DNA of 64,000 nucleotides from Apodospora peruviana (GCA_033439685.1 JAUEDM010000009.1:1426001-1490000); one strand, 5' to 3'; positions 33,008-44,099 are shown, counted from the first letter of the stretch. The notes: generated from the sequence alone by a model not told the origin. A program made the numbers and translations.

Positions 33008-33703
33008 TCAAGCCATGTGTTCTCCAGCGCCAGCGTCCATCCAGGTCCAGTCCGTCTCTGCCTTCTGCCCCACGCCCTGCCGCTTCTCGATATGCGAGTA
33101 GAATGCTGTAATCTTACTGTCGGGTCGGGGTGGCCCGCTTGCCTGCGATTTAAGGGGGAGACCCAAGCCCAGGCCTATCGGCGTTTGAACCGTCGGCCCA
33201 CCGCCCGGTGTGCCACTCGATTCCTTCCCATTCTCCTCAAAGCCCACACGCGCCGTTGGTTGAAAGAAGTCGGTGATGCCGGCTTGCTTGATACCCCCGG
33301 CCCAAAGGGCGAGCCCATCGTCATCCACTCCATCAATCTCGCCCTTGACTCCGCGCCGCACACGCACCCCTTCGAAGTGATATTCCCAGGTACACCAGCG
33401 GTGCAGGTCGCCTCCGTAGTCTTTGACGAAGCAAGGACAGCGCTTCTGCCAGTGAAGCCTGTGCAGTTCCGAGTCTGTGAGGATACCCTTGCCGTCAGGA
33501 GCTGGGACGCAAGTGACACATTTCTCGGCCCACACCAGATCGCAAGGCTCCCAGTCACCCTCTTCAAAACGCCGTTGGGTCCTTGCCAACGCGCGCTTAT
33601 ACTGGATAAACCAGTGAGGCCGGGGCTTGCGGCGGGCCTCAAATGGAATAGCTGTTCTCCTGAATGGCAGCCGCCGTTTCTTGAGGATCGAGGAGTCTGG
33701 CAT
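33008..33703 (-). CDS. 231-aa protein with PCNA-box-like motif
   Basis: ATG at 33703 (the in-frame codon upstream is TTG). The N-terminal half is rich in Arg, Trp and Cys, with a Trp-Cys-Thr-Trp segment near residue 103. Residues 140-147 read Gln-Ala-Gly-Ile-Thr-Asp-Phe-Phe, a textbook PIP-box (QxxIxxFF) that binds the sliding clamp PCNA. A second, weaker Lys-Ile-Thr-Ala-Phe-Tyr motif at 197-202 is the part preserved in the relic at 31.9 kb. A 395-codon frame overlaps on the other strand and is judged a shadow, because the duplicated copy conserves the minus-strand reading. No enzyme domain is recognised; involvement in DNA replication or repair is inference from the motif alone. Confidence 0.5.
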   Translation of the reverse strand: MPDSSILKKRRLPFRRTAIPFEARRKPRPHWFIQYKRALARTQRRFEEGDWEPCDLVWAEKCVTCVPAPDGKGILTDSELHRLHWQKRCPCFVKDYGGDLHRWCTWEYHFEGVRVRRGVKGEIDGVDDDGLALWAGGIKQAGITDFFQPTARVGFEENGKESSGTPGGGPTVQTPIGLGLGLPLKSQASGPPRPDSKITAFYSHIEKRQGVGQKAETDWTWMDAGAGEHMA

Positions 33704-33783
33704 CGTGAAGTGAAGCAAATGCCGGCCTGGGCCGTCGTGACAGGAAGTAGTGGTTGTGGGCGTCCAGATAGATGTAAAAGCAA

Positions 33784-34260
33784 GTTGTCGCAGCCGTCGC
33801 CCTCGAGAGGAAGGGGGAAACCGCTCCTTTTATTGAACGCGAGAGGCACTGCGCCGCCACGCGGACGGACAAACAGAAAAGCCGATGGTGATGCCTATAC
33901 CCCAAAGCGAATGGGGTGAGGACCCTCACGATGTCGTTCATGCGGTCGGATCTAAAGGCCGGCAAGGCCGACACCGCCGCCTCATCGCGAGATGCCTGAG
34001 GAGTCGGCAATGGTGGAACGAGGCAGGCTGTAGTCCAGGTTAAGGCGATAGCCGTGACACAAACGCGGCGAGATGATGTAGGAGAGAAGTCGTTAGAGTT
34101 GTCGCCTCGAGGGGAGGGGGAAGTCGTTCCTTTGATCAATAAAGCCTCAGCCCCAGCCCCGGATGAAATGCATCGCCAGGCGGACGGCGGCCGCTCCAAA
34201 ACGAATGGAAGCGAGGAACACCGACGTCCTCATGCCTCCTTCTCAAATGTCGTTCATCAC
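33784..34260. repeat. Two diverged tandem segments
   Basis: 33784-33950 and 34090-34260 share gttgtcgc, ctcgagaggaaggggga / ctcgaggggagggggaag, gcggacgg and ccaaa(g/a)cgaatgg in order. This indicates a duplication of roughly 300 bp next to the start of the 231-aa gene. Confidence 0.6.
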
Positions 34261-34283
34261 AGTTACTGCGTAACTAAGTACAG

Positions 34284-34845
34284 TCACCGGACCGTACGGA
34301 AAAAAAACCAAATACGATTGGGAGAGTCACCAGCAACGCGTGCGTCGCGTCGTACACCATCTGGGTCGGCATATACATAACGGCGACGGTGATATGTAAG
34401 GCGGGGCGAAGGAACGACGAATCTTCTGTGGCCAAGAGCGTGTAGACTTGAGGCCGTGTGCGAGGGAATGAGATATTGAACGGCAAAAGATCCCGAACCC
34501 AAGAAACCTGAATTAAATTAGCTAAAATATCATATCATATTGTGATTGTGGTTATATGTACATACCTTTGGTCGTCGAAGCAGGGGCAAAGTGCCTTGAG
34601 GAACGAAAGGTGCCATGTGGAAGCTGGGCTATAGCAGAGGCAGACGGACCTGCCCTGAAATCCATAGCATCGGCGGACATCGGTGGTAGATATTGCTGAC
34701 GATCTGAATCCAACTGACCAACTTCACTGTCGTGCCAGCCGTCGGGCAGTGTTGCGTTAGCCGGCCTGGGTGACGGAGTCATGTTGAGTAGTTCTCTCGG
34801 AGGCGTCATGAGCTTTCTCAAGACCATCGGCAATTTGCCGGCCAT
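34284..34845 (-). CDS. Putative 167-aa two-exon protein
   Basis: Exons 34845-34566 and 34507-34284, with a 58-nt intron that has GTATGT, GCTAAT and CAG signals and fits in frame. The first exon is Pro/Ser/Asp-rich, with Trp-His-Asp-Ser-Glu-Val and a Met-Ser-Ala-Asp-Ala-Met-Asp segment. The second is Arg/His/Ser-rich without domain signs. It may be a separate small gene or the 3' part of the neighbouring Zn2Cys6 gene; the frame break in that gene prevents a decision. Confidence 0.35.
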
Positions 34846-35003
34846 GGGTAGATATCTCCAAGTATTCAGTCCTCTCCACCAAGCCTTGACCAGCCGGAAT
34901 GTATGGAATCAGGTACGTGCTACCCACAGAGAATATTCACAGCCGCGCGCGGCTGCCAACACATGTCATTGTCCAAATGTGCTTGATACTAGTCTCGACG
35001 TGT

Positions 35004-36260
35004 TCAGATCAAAGGCGGACCCTTGGCTTTGGAGGCTGCGGTCATGCTACCGAATATGGCCTCACCTCCACCCGTGGAGTAACTCAAGTTGTCGGAACTC
35101 GTTGTGCGCGAGGAGGTCGACGGGTGGTGACTGGCCAGAGTACCTGCAGACGACGTGTAGGGAAGACCTGTTACGTCGAAGCCACCACCGGCGGCGTAGC
35201 TAGCCGCTGCAGCCACGTCGGCCGACGTGGGCCAGCGTGGTCCTTGATGCAGGTCCTGTCACCGGAGCCGTTGCTTTAACAGGCCCATGGTAGGGGAGGG
35301 TCGACGAGTGTGCAGCCAGGACCGGAATCAGACGCTCTGAGCTGGAAGTACTCGGTAACGAGGCTGCCACACCCGAAAAGGAGAAGTTGGTCGAGTCAGT
35401 GTTGACAGCCGGACGATGAACGAGACTTGTGCCTCCGTAACCGTACGAAGACGGATCGCTTGCCAACAGCATGTTGCCGTAAGCCGTGTCGGTCGATTGT
35501 TTGGACCGGGAACTCCAGTGGCCGGGCATCATAGTAACCTGATCCTGAACGTGGTTAAGGATTGTTTGAGGCGAACCAAGGCTATAACCGAATTCATCGG
35601 TATATGGAGTCCCGTAGGGAGGGCAGGAGGCAGGGTAGTATGACTTGCTTGCCGTGTACGGGAATGTCGAGCCACCGCGATAGGATGCCGCAACGTCGTT
35701 CAAGCTCAGGTTTGGTAAGTCTTGACCATACGACATGCCCGGAGCCATCGGGGCCCGGTTGGCATAAATGCGGGCATCGCCGACGCTGTAGGCAAAGTCG
35801 CCGGGCTCAACCCGTAGTGGTGCTTCTCGTGATTGTACCTACAATTACACAATGCTAGGTTAGCATCAAGTCTAGGACTCGGAGCAGACCAAGATAGGCG
35901 TCACTGTAATTACCCGTAGGAAAAGGCACTCGTCGACTCCGGCATTCTTGCAGTTGGTGCAGGGTTGTCCTGCGCCAGGATCACCACTGCACCGAATCTT
36001 GCGCTTGCGGCATCGTCCACACTAAAAAGGAAACCTGTCAGTCAGCCCAACATGACATTTTGGTTCTCCACGAGGCAGGATAATACACAAACTATAAGGG
36101 GAAGCTAAAAATTCATGTGCTTGGAGCGCCGTATCGATACCTGGCCCCAGATCACAAAGATTTGGAACGAGTTTGATAAGAGAGAGGAAGGTAAATTTAC
36201 CACCACCGCAATCCGCTTTCGCTGGGGCGTGGAATCCGAATCGAGCTGCTGATCTGCCAT
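35004..36260 (-). CDS. Zn(II)2Cys6 transcription factor, tail frameshifted
   Basis: Exons 36260-36201, 36021-35914 and 35838 onward, with introns of 179 and 75 nt. Exon 1 ends in a Lys-Arg-Ile-Ala-Val-Val run that splices to Cys-Gly-Arg-Cys-Arg-Lys-Arg-Lys-Ile-Arg-Cys, a classical binuclear zinc cluster with the six Cys in order. A Ser/Tyr/Gly-rich tail follows, typical of regulators without the fungal middle homology region. The frame stops at 35200 (268 aa). A second frame just beyond (35216 to 35004) continues the same Ser/Ala/Gly composition, so one base seems lost or gained near 35230. DNA binding in the nucleus is expected from the cluster; the targets are unknown. Confidence 0.7.
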
Positions 36261-38000
36261 GCTTGAGCCTCTCGTATCGTGGGGGGAAGAGTGGCCGTGG
36301 AGCTCAGGGTACGTGTGGTACGGCACGGGAGGAGGGAAGGGACGGCTATATCGTCTTCCGTCGCTGCGAGTGTGAAGAAACTGCAGGGGTCATTTCTGGC
36401 GTTTGGACGATTATGACTAATTCCTAGGTCGATTATTCCTAAATTCCTGAAAATCCGGGAGAGATGGCCTGAGTGGTGGTGTTCCGACGATTCGCGTTGA
36501 TGGTCTTTGTGCTTTGGAGAATCTAGACCTGACGTACGTGAGCAACATACGTCCAAGTGTTGTATGAGGACCTGGTACAAACTGCTTGCAACGCTCACAC
36601 ACTGGCCTTCCTGGGCATATACCACGTAAACCAGGATACTGGTCTTAGCTGGTAGTACCCTGCCGAAGAGGACAAAGTGCTGCGCCAGCTCATAACTAAC
36701 CAAGGGCTCGGAGGAAATCTGGTTGGGGAGCATTACACAAACCTGACAGGTAGGGGAAGCTGTGAACCATGTATTCCAGACTTCAGTCCGCTGCACGTGG
36801 GTTCTGGTGAATCCCGGTGACGGTACCCAAGAAATTTGCGCTGTCTCGAGCCTGAAGAGAGCAATGCAAGTTGGAGATCAAGAGTTTATTAAAGATGCGA
36901 ATAGTGATAAGATGCCTCCGCTGGCGATAAAAGGAGAAAGGAAAAGTTCGAGGAGAAGCATGAAAGGCGGGAGCCGTGCAGGTGCCAGGGAGAATATCTT
37001 ATTCGTGTTACGACCCAGCAGCAAGCCTTTATAGCGCTCTCTGTTTGCAAGGCTGCTTTCTTGGGGTGGATCTCTTCTGTGAGTTGGTTGACAATAAGGT
37101 ACATCCCTATCTATGCACCCACTTTATCGGACCCGTTTTTATTGTTTGTTACCAATTTGTTGGTGCGATCCCATGCTATCCTTGGCCGAGGTAGAGTAAC
37201 CAACAAACAGCCCTGGTAAGGATAACTGCATGTAAGATACCTCGAGGACATGGCTATGCGACATTGATGGCTTGCAAGCGAAGAATGTGGTGCGAGAAAC
37301 CATTATGGAAAACTGCATAGCTATCAAGTAAAAACCCGTTGGAAAGCCTGTCCGGTCGCTGACCGACCTCGTTTAGATGTCTGTGGTGTGAATTTGACAG
37401 GTTTGCCGAAAGTGTACCTACAAACAGGAGGACAACGGACAAAATTGACAGAAAAACGGGAGTTCTTGGCCGCGAGACGACAGGGCATCGGCCGCGCAGG
37501 CTGTGCTATTTGAACCTAGTGATTTGACTAAGTGTCTGCTAACCTGGTCGTTCATCCACCATTGACTCACCATTAAATCTGACAAATTCCCTTCATGGAG
37601 GCTGCGAGTTTCTCGCATGGTGGCACCTCAGCTGATGTCTTACCTCTCGGTAAAACTTCGGAATCAATCAACTACAGTCCAAGTCGCTAATCATCCACCC
37701 AACATGAGCCCGATCAACTCCAACATAACCAAGCCAGCGAAAATGTCCAATTACGGCGGCACGGGCTTCTCCGTGGAAAGGCTGTATAAGAAATGTGGTC
37801 TCTGTAACAAGGTGTACCTACGGAAACACACTTGTTGGGGATCTCGCCATCGTCGTACACTGCCCCCGCTGTCGACAAGGCGGTCCCTCCCTTCACCAGC
37901 CTCCCAGTTCCAGCTCCTTTGTGACGCGCTTGTTAGAAACCCTATGTCTGTCTGACCCTTCCACCGATCGGGGCACAGCTAACCTACTGATAGATTCGGT
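36261..38000. other. 1.7 kb without a supported gene
   Basis: Probable promoter region of the Zn2Cys6 gene and 5' region of the TPR-like gene. Frames at 36.2-36.8 kb (minus) and 37.6-37.95 kb (plus, Cys-rich) have no splice or start support. Confidence 0.4.
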
Positions 38001-39161
38001 ATGGAGGCCCAAAATATACTCGGGGATCTCGAAGCCCTCGTATCGCGGGGTATCCAGCCAAATCGAGTCGATATCGTCCAGTCTCTAGTCGCAGCATCTA
38101 GAATCAAAACATCAACTATCGGCACCCGGGAGAAATTGATACGCTCTGCCCAGGTACTACTCGCTGAGCACGCGTCCCTACAGCTCCAAGTCGAGGTGGT
38201 CCAGCAACGAAGCATTTTAATGCGACTCAAAGGCGACATCAATGGCTCTGTGCGGATCATTGAGGAGTTCCTCCCCCGCGTACCGCCGGCACACACCGAT
38301 GTGCTAGGAGCACTGTATATATCCCAAGCGAAGAATTTCGCATACAAATTCTCCTTCACGGAAGCGCACCGTGAAGCAAAGAAATATGCTCCTATTCGCA
38401 TCGAAGGACAGCCAGGGCTGCTGTGGGACCACATTCACTGTGTTGGCCGCATCTTGAGGGGACAAGGCCGCTTTGAAGAAGCTAGACGATGCTTTGAACT
38501 TTGTCTAAAGACACCAGAGCTTACCGAATCTCGACGACTCGTGATCCTTTCTACCACGGCAGACCTCTATTGTGAGCTAGACTACCAGAACCGCCAACTT
38601 TGCATGGAGACTGCGGAGCCGAGGTCGAAACCTCTTCTCCACCTAGCCAAGAATTGGTTAACAACAGAGTTGCAAGGTCTTCAGAGTCGCGGGCCTTCTA
38701 AAGGGAACCGACGCGTCCTTCTCTCTTTAGCCGAGATAGAGATTAGATTGGGGTGTAATGACAACGCTCGCCAATACGTCGGCCAGGTCCTGGGCATGTT
38801 CAACAGCTTAACCGCACCAGATATAGTCGACCGACTGGGACATGTTAGGGCACTCGTAGCCGCCGCACGGGTCTCTAGTCTCGAGGGTGCCGAGAACTTA
38901 TGGATTGGAGCTCTTTTCTGGAATAGATTATACAATCCCTCAGAGGCGGAGGTATTTACGTGCGGCGTGATCTATATGTACATGTGTCTGGTACGGCATA
39001 AGCTTGGAGATAACGGTAGAAGCAGAGAGTATTTGGAGCATGCTCAAGAGGTCTTTAGGACAAGGGAACGGCAGTTTTTGATACCAGGTGTTGGAACGTA
39101 TTTGGTCGATTTCGTTGTCAATGAGATTCATACTTTGACTGGGTGGAACTGCAGGGTTTAG
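38001..39161 (+). CDS. TPR-like helical repeat protein, 386 aa
   Basis: Single exon from an ATG at 38001 to a TAG. The chain is almost wholly helical with tetratricopeptide-like spacing, for example Gly-Gln-Gly-Arg-Phe-Glu-Glu-Ala-Arg-Arg-Cys-Phe near residue 157 and Leu-Gly-Asp-Asn-Gly-Arg-Ser-Arg-Glu-Tyr-Leu near 340. The C-terminal Gly-Val-Gly-Thr-Tyr-Leu and Thr-Gly-Trp are familiar from the C-terminal part of larger fungal hypothetical proteins. It may therefore be a free-standing version or a truncated one. It is expected to be cytosolic and to act in protein contacts; no enzymatic motif is present. Confidence 0.65.
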   Translation: MEAQNILGDLEALVSRGIQPNRVDIVQSLVAASRIKTSTIGTREKLIRSAQVLLAEHASLQLQVEVVQQRSILMRLKGDINGSVRIIEEFLPRVPPAHTDVLGALYISQAKNFAYKFSFTEAHREAKKYAPIRIEGQPGLLWDHIHCVGRILRGQGRFEEARRCFELCLKTPELTESRRLVILSTTADLYCELDYQNRQLCMETAEPRSKPLLHLAKNWLTTELQGLQSRGPSKGNRRVLLSLAEIEIRLGCNDNARQYVGQVLGMFNSLTAPDIVDRLGHVRALVAAARVSSLEGAENLWIGALFWNRLYNPSEAEVFTCGVIYMYMCLVRHKLGDNGRSREYLEHAQEVFRTRERQFLIPGVGTYLVDFVVNEIHTLTGWNCRV

Positions 39162-39236
39162 AGTTATATGAAATAATGCCCATTGATTTCCACATTAGAT
39201 CCCTCAACAATGTCACGAAGCTCCCTCTTCCTAAGC

Positions 39237-39996
39237 TCATCGCCCAGGAAGCGAGCGCGATCGGCGACGGCGTGATGATTCAAACACAAGGAGAAACTCA
39301 TGGCCTTCGGGCAAATCCCCAAGTGGCCAGGATCCTCCATTTTCTTGAATCCACTTCAGGGCGTCAAGCGGTTCCTGATGATCAACGAAAAAGCCGGTAT
39401 CAACACCTGAGACAAGACTGTTGACGACAGACTCGGGGTTGTCTTCGAAAATCTGGCCGCAGGGCTTGCCTTCCTTGACATAGGCGATCGGAGATCCAGC
39501 CATCACGTCCTCCGCATAGGTGCGTATAAAGTCTGTCAGAGCGAGCCCCAACTAGCGACTAACCAGAGAAAGCCTTGCAGGCGGCTATGCAGGCGGCCGG
39601 GTGAGAGCTCATAATGCCAAAGATTTCATCGTTAACATCACGAGCCTTCTCGAGGAGGCGAGTCGCGAGACGGCGTCCCCTGTAGCTGTGGTGGACGACG
39701 AGCTGAGTTATCCAACAGACCTGTCGGTCTTGGTAGTCCCATCGACAGGCAAAGGCATTGCCAGCGAGGACACCATCAACGTGAACGCGAACATAGGAAC
39801 AACGGGCGCCGGCGGGCAAATAGAGAGCTCGAAGCCGAGACATGCTCATCTTAACGTGGTCACCTAGCTCTGCGTTAGTAAGTGAGGGTGGACGGAATAT
39901 GACCAGAGATAAGTAGCTGAAGAGCCCGGCTGCCTCAACTAGCATTTCGTCGGTGATAGCTTCGGCCGCGAACTCCTCGAAGATATCGGTCGTCAT
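39237..39996 (-). pseudogene. GNAT-like acetyltransferase, interrupted
   Basis: From the ATG at 39996 the frame carries a GNAT fold: a Val-Asp-Gly-Val-Leu-Ala-Gly-Asn-Ala-Phe strand, Gln-Leu-Val-Val-His, then Tyr-Arg-Gly-Arg-Arg-Leu-Ala-Thr-Arg-Leu-Leu, the acetyl-CoA pyrophosphate loop (R/QxxGxG/A-like). It stops at a TAG (39559). The natural C-terminal part (Thr-Asp-Phe-Ile-Arg, Pro-Ile-Ala-Tyr-Val, Phe-Phe-Val-Asp-His) follows in another frame to 39237. Only a 31-nt 'intron' could link them, too short for a fungal one, so a stop plus a frameshift is likelier. A 39-nt intron-like insert with CTAACGCAG lies near residue 36. Substrate unknown. Confidence 0.6.
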
Positions 39997-40064
39997 TATG
40001 CGATAATCTTTGCGATAATCCTTAGGAGTCGTCTGCCTCTCAAATTGAACGTCATGATGGAAGG

Positions 40065-40712
40065 TTACCCTTCCTTGCTTCGTGTTAGGGCTGGCCATTT
40101 CATATGTGAGATGCTGGACTGGCGGTTGTGATGTTTCTGCAGCAGGCCCAGCTTCGTGGCCGCACAATTCGACATCCAAACCCCGCATTTTGGATGAGTG
40201 CAGCTTACCCCGCTCACTGCTGGGAGATTGTCCCTCACTTCTTGGTTGGGTTGCAGCGCAGAGCTTAAAAAGGAAAAAATATTTCCGCCTGCACCCTGCG
40301 CTGCGGGCTCATGGGGCCGCATATGCGCGGCCTTAGATGGTGCAGAGAGCGTCGGCGGAAGTTTGTTTTCCTTTTCAGGTATAGTTGGAACACCTAACAC
40401 TGGGACATTCGGAGTTGAACTGGGTTTCTGCAGGATCCCTGTCAACTGGTGCATAAACTGTCCAATGGGGGATACGGGAACGAAATAACCTTTTGTCATG
40501 TCGGAAGCGAGAATTGCTGGCTGTCGGCCCGGTGGGAAGCAAATAACCGTGTCTAGACCAATAAAATTCATGTGCCATGCTTGTTCCTTTTTCACACCAT
40601 CCCCGTATTGGGTATTTATGACCGAACGAAGCTGGGCAGATGTTGACCAAATCTTGGTGTAGGTGTTCGGAAAGTGAACAGTTGTAAAGCGTTTGTGATG
40701 CTGCTGCTGCAT
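40065..40712 (-). CDS. Hypothetical protein, 215 aa
   Basis: ATG at 40712, no intron needed. The first about 100 residues appear folded, with Trp-Ser-Thr-Ser-Ala-Gln-Leu, Trp-His-Met-Asn-Phe-Ile-Gly-Leu-Asp and Lys-Gly-Tyr-Phe-Val-Pro-Val-Ser-Pro segments. The remainder is Pro/Ser/Lys-rich and disordered. A GTAAGC donor near 40205 could splice the end differently and even run into the adjacent GNAT frame, which lies downstream on the same strand. Family not recognised. Confidence 0.45.
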   Translation of the reverse strand: MQQQHHKRFTTVHFPNTYTKIWSTSAQLRSVINTQYGDGVKKEQAWHMNFIGLDTVICFPPGRQPAILASDMTKGYFVPVSPIGQFMHQLTGILQKPSSTPNVPVLGVPTIPEKENKLPPTLSAPSKAAHMRPHEPAAQGAGGNIFSFLSSALQPNQEVRDNLPAVSGVSCTHPKCGVWMSNCAATKLGLLQKHHNRQSSISHMKWPALTRSKEG

Positions 40713-41068
40713 AAGACAACTTGCGTCGATGTGTGTGCCCGTGAGTCGTCTGCGGCCATCGTCAACATTGTTTTACTGGCTGGTTAATATTCTCCGTTGT
40801 CTATGTAGGTAGAATTAGCATGTCTCTATCGTGAGTGCTGAATCTGAAGTACGCACCTGCGAATGGATCATATATGACCTAGCAACCGTGTCGACCATCC
40901 ACATTTAGTTTCAGCTTATTTGCACTACCTCTTCTCACGATAAACAGCTTCTGCGGCGCTCGACTTTCATCTGCAATCGCAAGGTAAACAGCCACGTCAA
41001 ACTGCTTGAGACTGGCTCTTTCCACCCCTGGTCTTTCTCTCAACCCGATCGAGGGCCAGTACGAAAGT
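40713..41068. other. Divergent promoter region
   Basis: Separates the minus-strand 215-aa gene from the plus-strand DUF2841 gene. Nothing else is visible. Confidence 0.5.
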
Positions 41069-42908
41069 ATGAGAGATGCTCTTGTCCCTGTTCCGGATGA
41101 GGGTCGTTACCCTGAGCCAGGGTCAGCCAGGACTCCTCCCCTAGTATGTCACCTGTTTCTTTCTCCCGTTTTCATGTGATGGATCAGCTCATGGTGCTAA
41201 CAGATAATCAGACTATTGAGCGCGCACTTCGAGAGCATTGCCATGTCCCTGTCCGAAGTTACTTTCTTGCCACGGTACTTGAAGACGGCAGAATTGAATA
41301 CTTCTCCAGCAGCGGTCGCTTACCAGAGAGGACCATTTCGCGGATATTCGACATGGAGCAGTTCATGCGCTGCCAGAGGGGTGATGGATCAGGTAAGCAA
41401 TAACACCCATTTCTTCATCCCTTACTTACAGATAATAATTGGTGTTCCTTATGAAGGCTCTAGATCTATGGTCGGCAAGGGTTTCGATGCTGACCTATAT
41501 GGAGGTGTCTCGCCAGATGGTTCTGAGGTTGCCCTTTACGGTGGTGGTCAACCGACATGCGGGATGCGGAACAAAACACGACGAAAGCCTGCTTCTAAGA
41601 AGGAGGAGGAGCCTTGCGTGGTAAAGAAGATACCCATCCGTATCGGCAACGAGACAGGCGTTTGGGAGTTCTACGAACAGCGCTTTAAGAACATTCAGCA
41701 AACGGCTTGCAAAATCTTGGGGAAGGCTTGGGTCAAAGCTGTGGCTCCGAAGAAGCAGTCAAGTCACCCGTACACAGGTTCCAAGATTCCAGACTGGTGG
41801 CCCAAGCCGTGGGGCCCTGGAAAATCGGAGTGCGTTCGACACAAGGAGCCGGATCACTTATGGAAGCGGGGTTTGTTTTCCCGACTCCCATACAACGCCA
41901 CTTGACTAACATCAGCGGCAGAGCGAGTGCCTCTCTTGGTACACATATTGCGCCTTGTTGTGGAGCCGCAGAAGACGCAGCATCCTGCTATCCAAGGCTT
42001 GAATCTAAATGTTGCCAAGTTTGAGGATATAACGAAGGAAGCTCTGGCGACTTGGTATTCGGAGAGTGCGAAGAACGAAAAGAAGAGACCTTATCTCAAG
42101 GAGGTTTTCAAAGTTGCCAGGATGGAGGAGCAGTACAAGAGAGGCGAGATTGGTTAGACTACACCTCCCTGCCCTAAGCCGGTTGAACATACTAACTCTC
42201 ACAGACGGGAATGTCGACGTTTTTGTCATGCCGCATAACAAGCTACCGGATATGTTTGACTCGGAAGAGGAGGAGGAAGAGGAGGAGTATGATAGTGATG
42301 GTCATTCTGGGATATCTCAGAAGACGCTACCATCTCACAGCATTATACCCATTGCAATCAACTCCAACAGCCCGACACGAAGCATGTCCAGCGCGGGTTC
42401 CATCATGACCCTGCCACCGAGTGGCCCACAGTACACCTCAGCACCGTTGACCTCAGACATGGGCCAGGAACACCACCAGTACGCCGATGGTTCAACGCCT
42501 ATGCAGCTTGACGATACGCTGCCGACTCAGCAAGATTCTAGCCGCCGCGCACCTATGTTCAACAACCCCCCGGCCGAGTATCCTACCAGCTGTGTGCCTC
42601 AGGTACTTTACCCGGCCGCCACTGCTGGATCTTCTTGGCATCAAACCACAACAGCTCCGAGTAACACCAGTCTGTACTCTTTCCCTCAACAGCAGCATTC
42701 GCTTCTGCTTCCCCAGTCGACGCAACCGCAGATACATGCGCATACAACCGCGACCGAGTACGTCACCCACATGGACGTCCAGCTTGGCCAGCAGCAGTAC
42801 ATGGCAGCCCCGTTTAACGGACTACCGCAAGTCAGCAACCTATTTCGAAGCCTCAACGGGCATGGTGGCAGATATGGAGCTGGCTCTTATGGGCAGCGGG
42901 ATTATTAA
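41069..42908 (+). CDS. DUF2841 (YDR124W-like helical bundle) protein, 536 aa
   Basis: Five exons: 41069-41143, 41212-41392, 41457-41870, 41916-42152 and 42205-42908. The introns of 68, 64, 45 and 52 nt include two perfect ACTAAC branch sites, and the frame closes. Residues about 85-300 match the AFUB_079030/YDR124W-like helical bundle domain (DUF2841, named for the subtelomeric hrmA-associated cluster of Aspergillus fumigatus). The clearest signatures are Gln-Arg-Phe-Lys-Asn-Ile-Gln-Gln, Trp-Val-Lys-Ala-Val-Ala-Pro-Lys-Lys-Gln and Trp-Trp-Pro-Lys-Pro-Trp-Gly. A Glu/Asp run and a Ser/Gln/Pro-rich tail follow. Probably nuclear. The family is linked to colony-morphology clusters, but its biochemical role is not known. 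Confidence 0.85.
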
Positions 42909-44099
42909 CTAGTTCTAACTCTTTGCCGGCGACGTCATTATTGGCTTGCAATCCAAAGGCAGGGTCAAGGACCAATGTCTGGCCGCCTCTACTCCGTTGA
43001 CAATGGTCTATGGTGAACCGAGCGAGGGAGACCCGGTCCGCTTCTTTGGCGCCCACCCTGGACAGCCCTTGGATAAACCTCTTCCCGAGCGATTTCGATT
43101 GGAAGAGCCCGGCGGCTGCCCAATCGGCGATGATGCCTACTTCTCATGGGCTCCATTGTGCGCCGTTTTGTCAACACTGTTCTACATATGCTCAAATCTC
43201 CCAGACTTGGCGCTCCATCGACTTTCATGTTCAACCACTTGTCTCACATGGTGTAGCCTGAGCAACCAATCATTGTGCAAGGACACTGTTTTGGGCGGTG
43301 ACGATTGGTTGAGATATCACAAAAGACTTTAAGCATGTATGCCCGAAACTGCTCAGTGGCCTCGTGCTACTGGCGGAAATCTGAGCATCCCCACCAGCCC
43401 ATCGAGTCGCGTCGCAAGTCGTCGAAGCCGTCCTGGTCCCGGTTTGCTTCGGGCCGTTTGATCGGTCTGGGGGTCGCTCTGCAAGTCCTTCTCCATATGT
43501 CTGACCTCGCGCTTTTGCTCCCGCCTCGTTTAAAAGGGTTGGGAGCGTTGGGTCGTTGTAGGATTGTCAATGGACCGATGCGTTCCCATTCCGGAACTCT
43601 TCCTTCCATTCATCGAGTGCTTTCCCGGCTGCTCCAGCAAGTCGGATGAAGCTGTGCGTTGCTCTCCAGTAGTGAGAGGATCACCGGGTGGTTCGACAAG
43701 CGGGATGGTTGATATTGAGTTTCTCATGGTGGGCTCGGTTAAATTGCAATTTTAGTAGCTGTAATTAATCATCGGCTTTGGGGCTTTCGAAAGAATATAT
43801 TAGAAAATTGCTAGAATTTGTTTTCGTTGCGCTGTCGCCGTCGTCGTTGTGGTGTTTTCTATGCTCATGTCTGAGTCATGGGGTAAGCAGGCGATCACGG
43901 GCTGTGCAAGTTCTCAGCGCCCACATGCGCCCTGGCATGCCTGGTTCTGCGGTGGGGTAGCCCCCTGTAATACGCTGTAAGTGCAGGCCTACATTCATCT
44001 GGAATCAACCTGTTTAAGAGAAAGAATATTATAGCTCAATGTCATATTTAAAAGCCTGGAACAAGACAATTATCTGGCTTATCCTGACTACGGAAAATC
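42909..44099. other. Intergenic, no gene supported
   Basis: Frames on both strands are short and non-ATG. Possibly decayed DNA belonging to the same repeat-rich block as the transposase relic beside it. Confidence 0.4.

Noticed and set aside
32732..33919. A 395-codon plus-strand frame
   Set aside because: Overlaps the 231-aa minus-strand gene. The relic copy at 31.9 kb conserves the minus-strand reading, so the plus frame is judged a shadow. Not certain.
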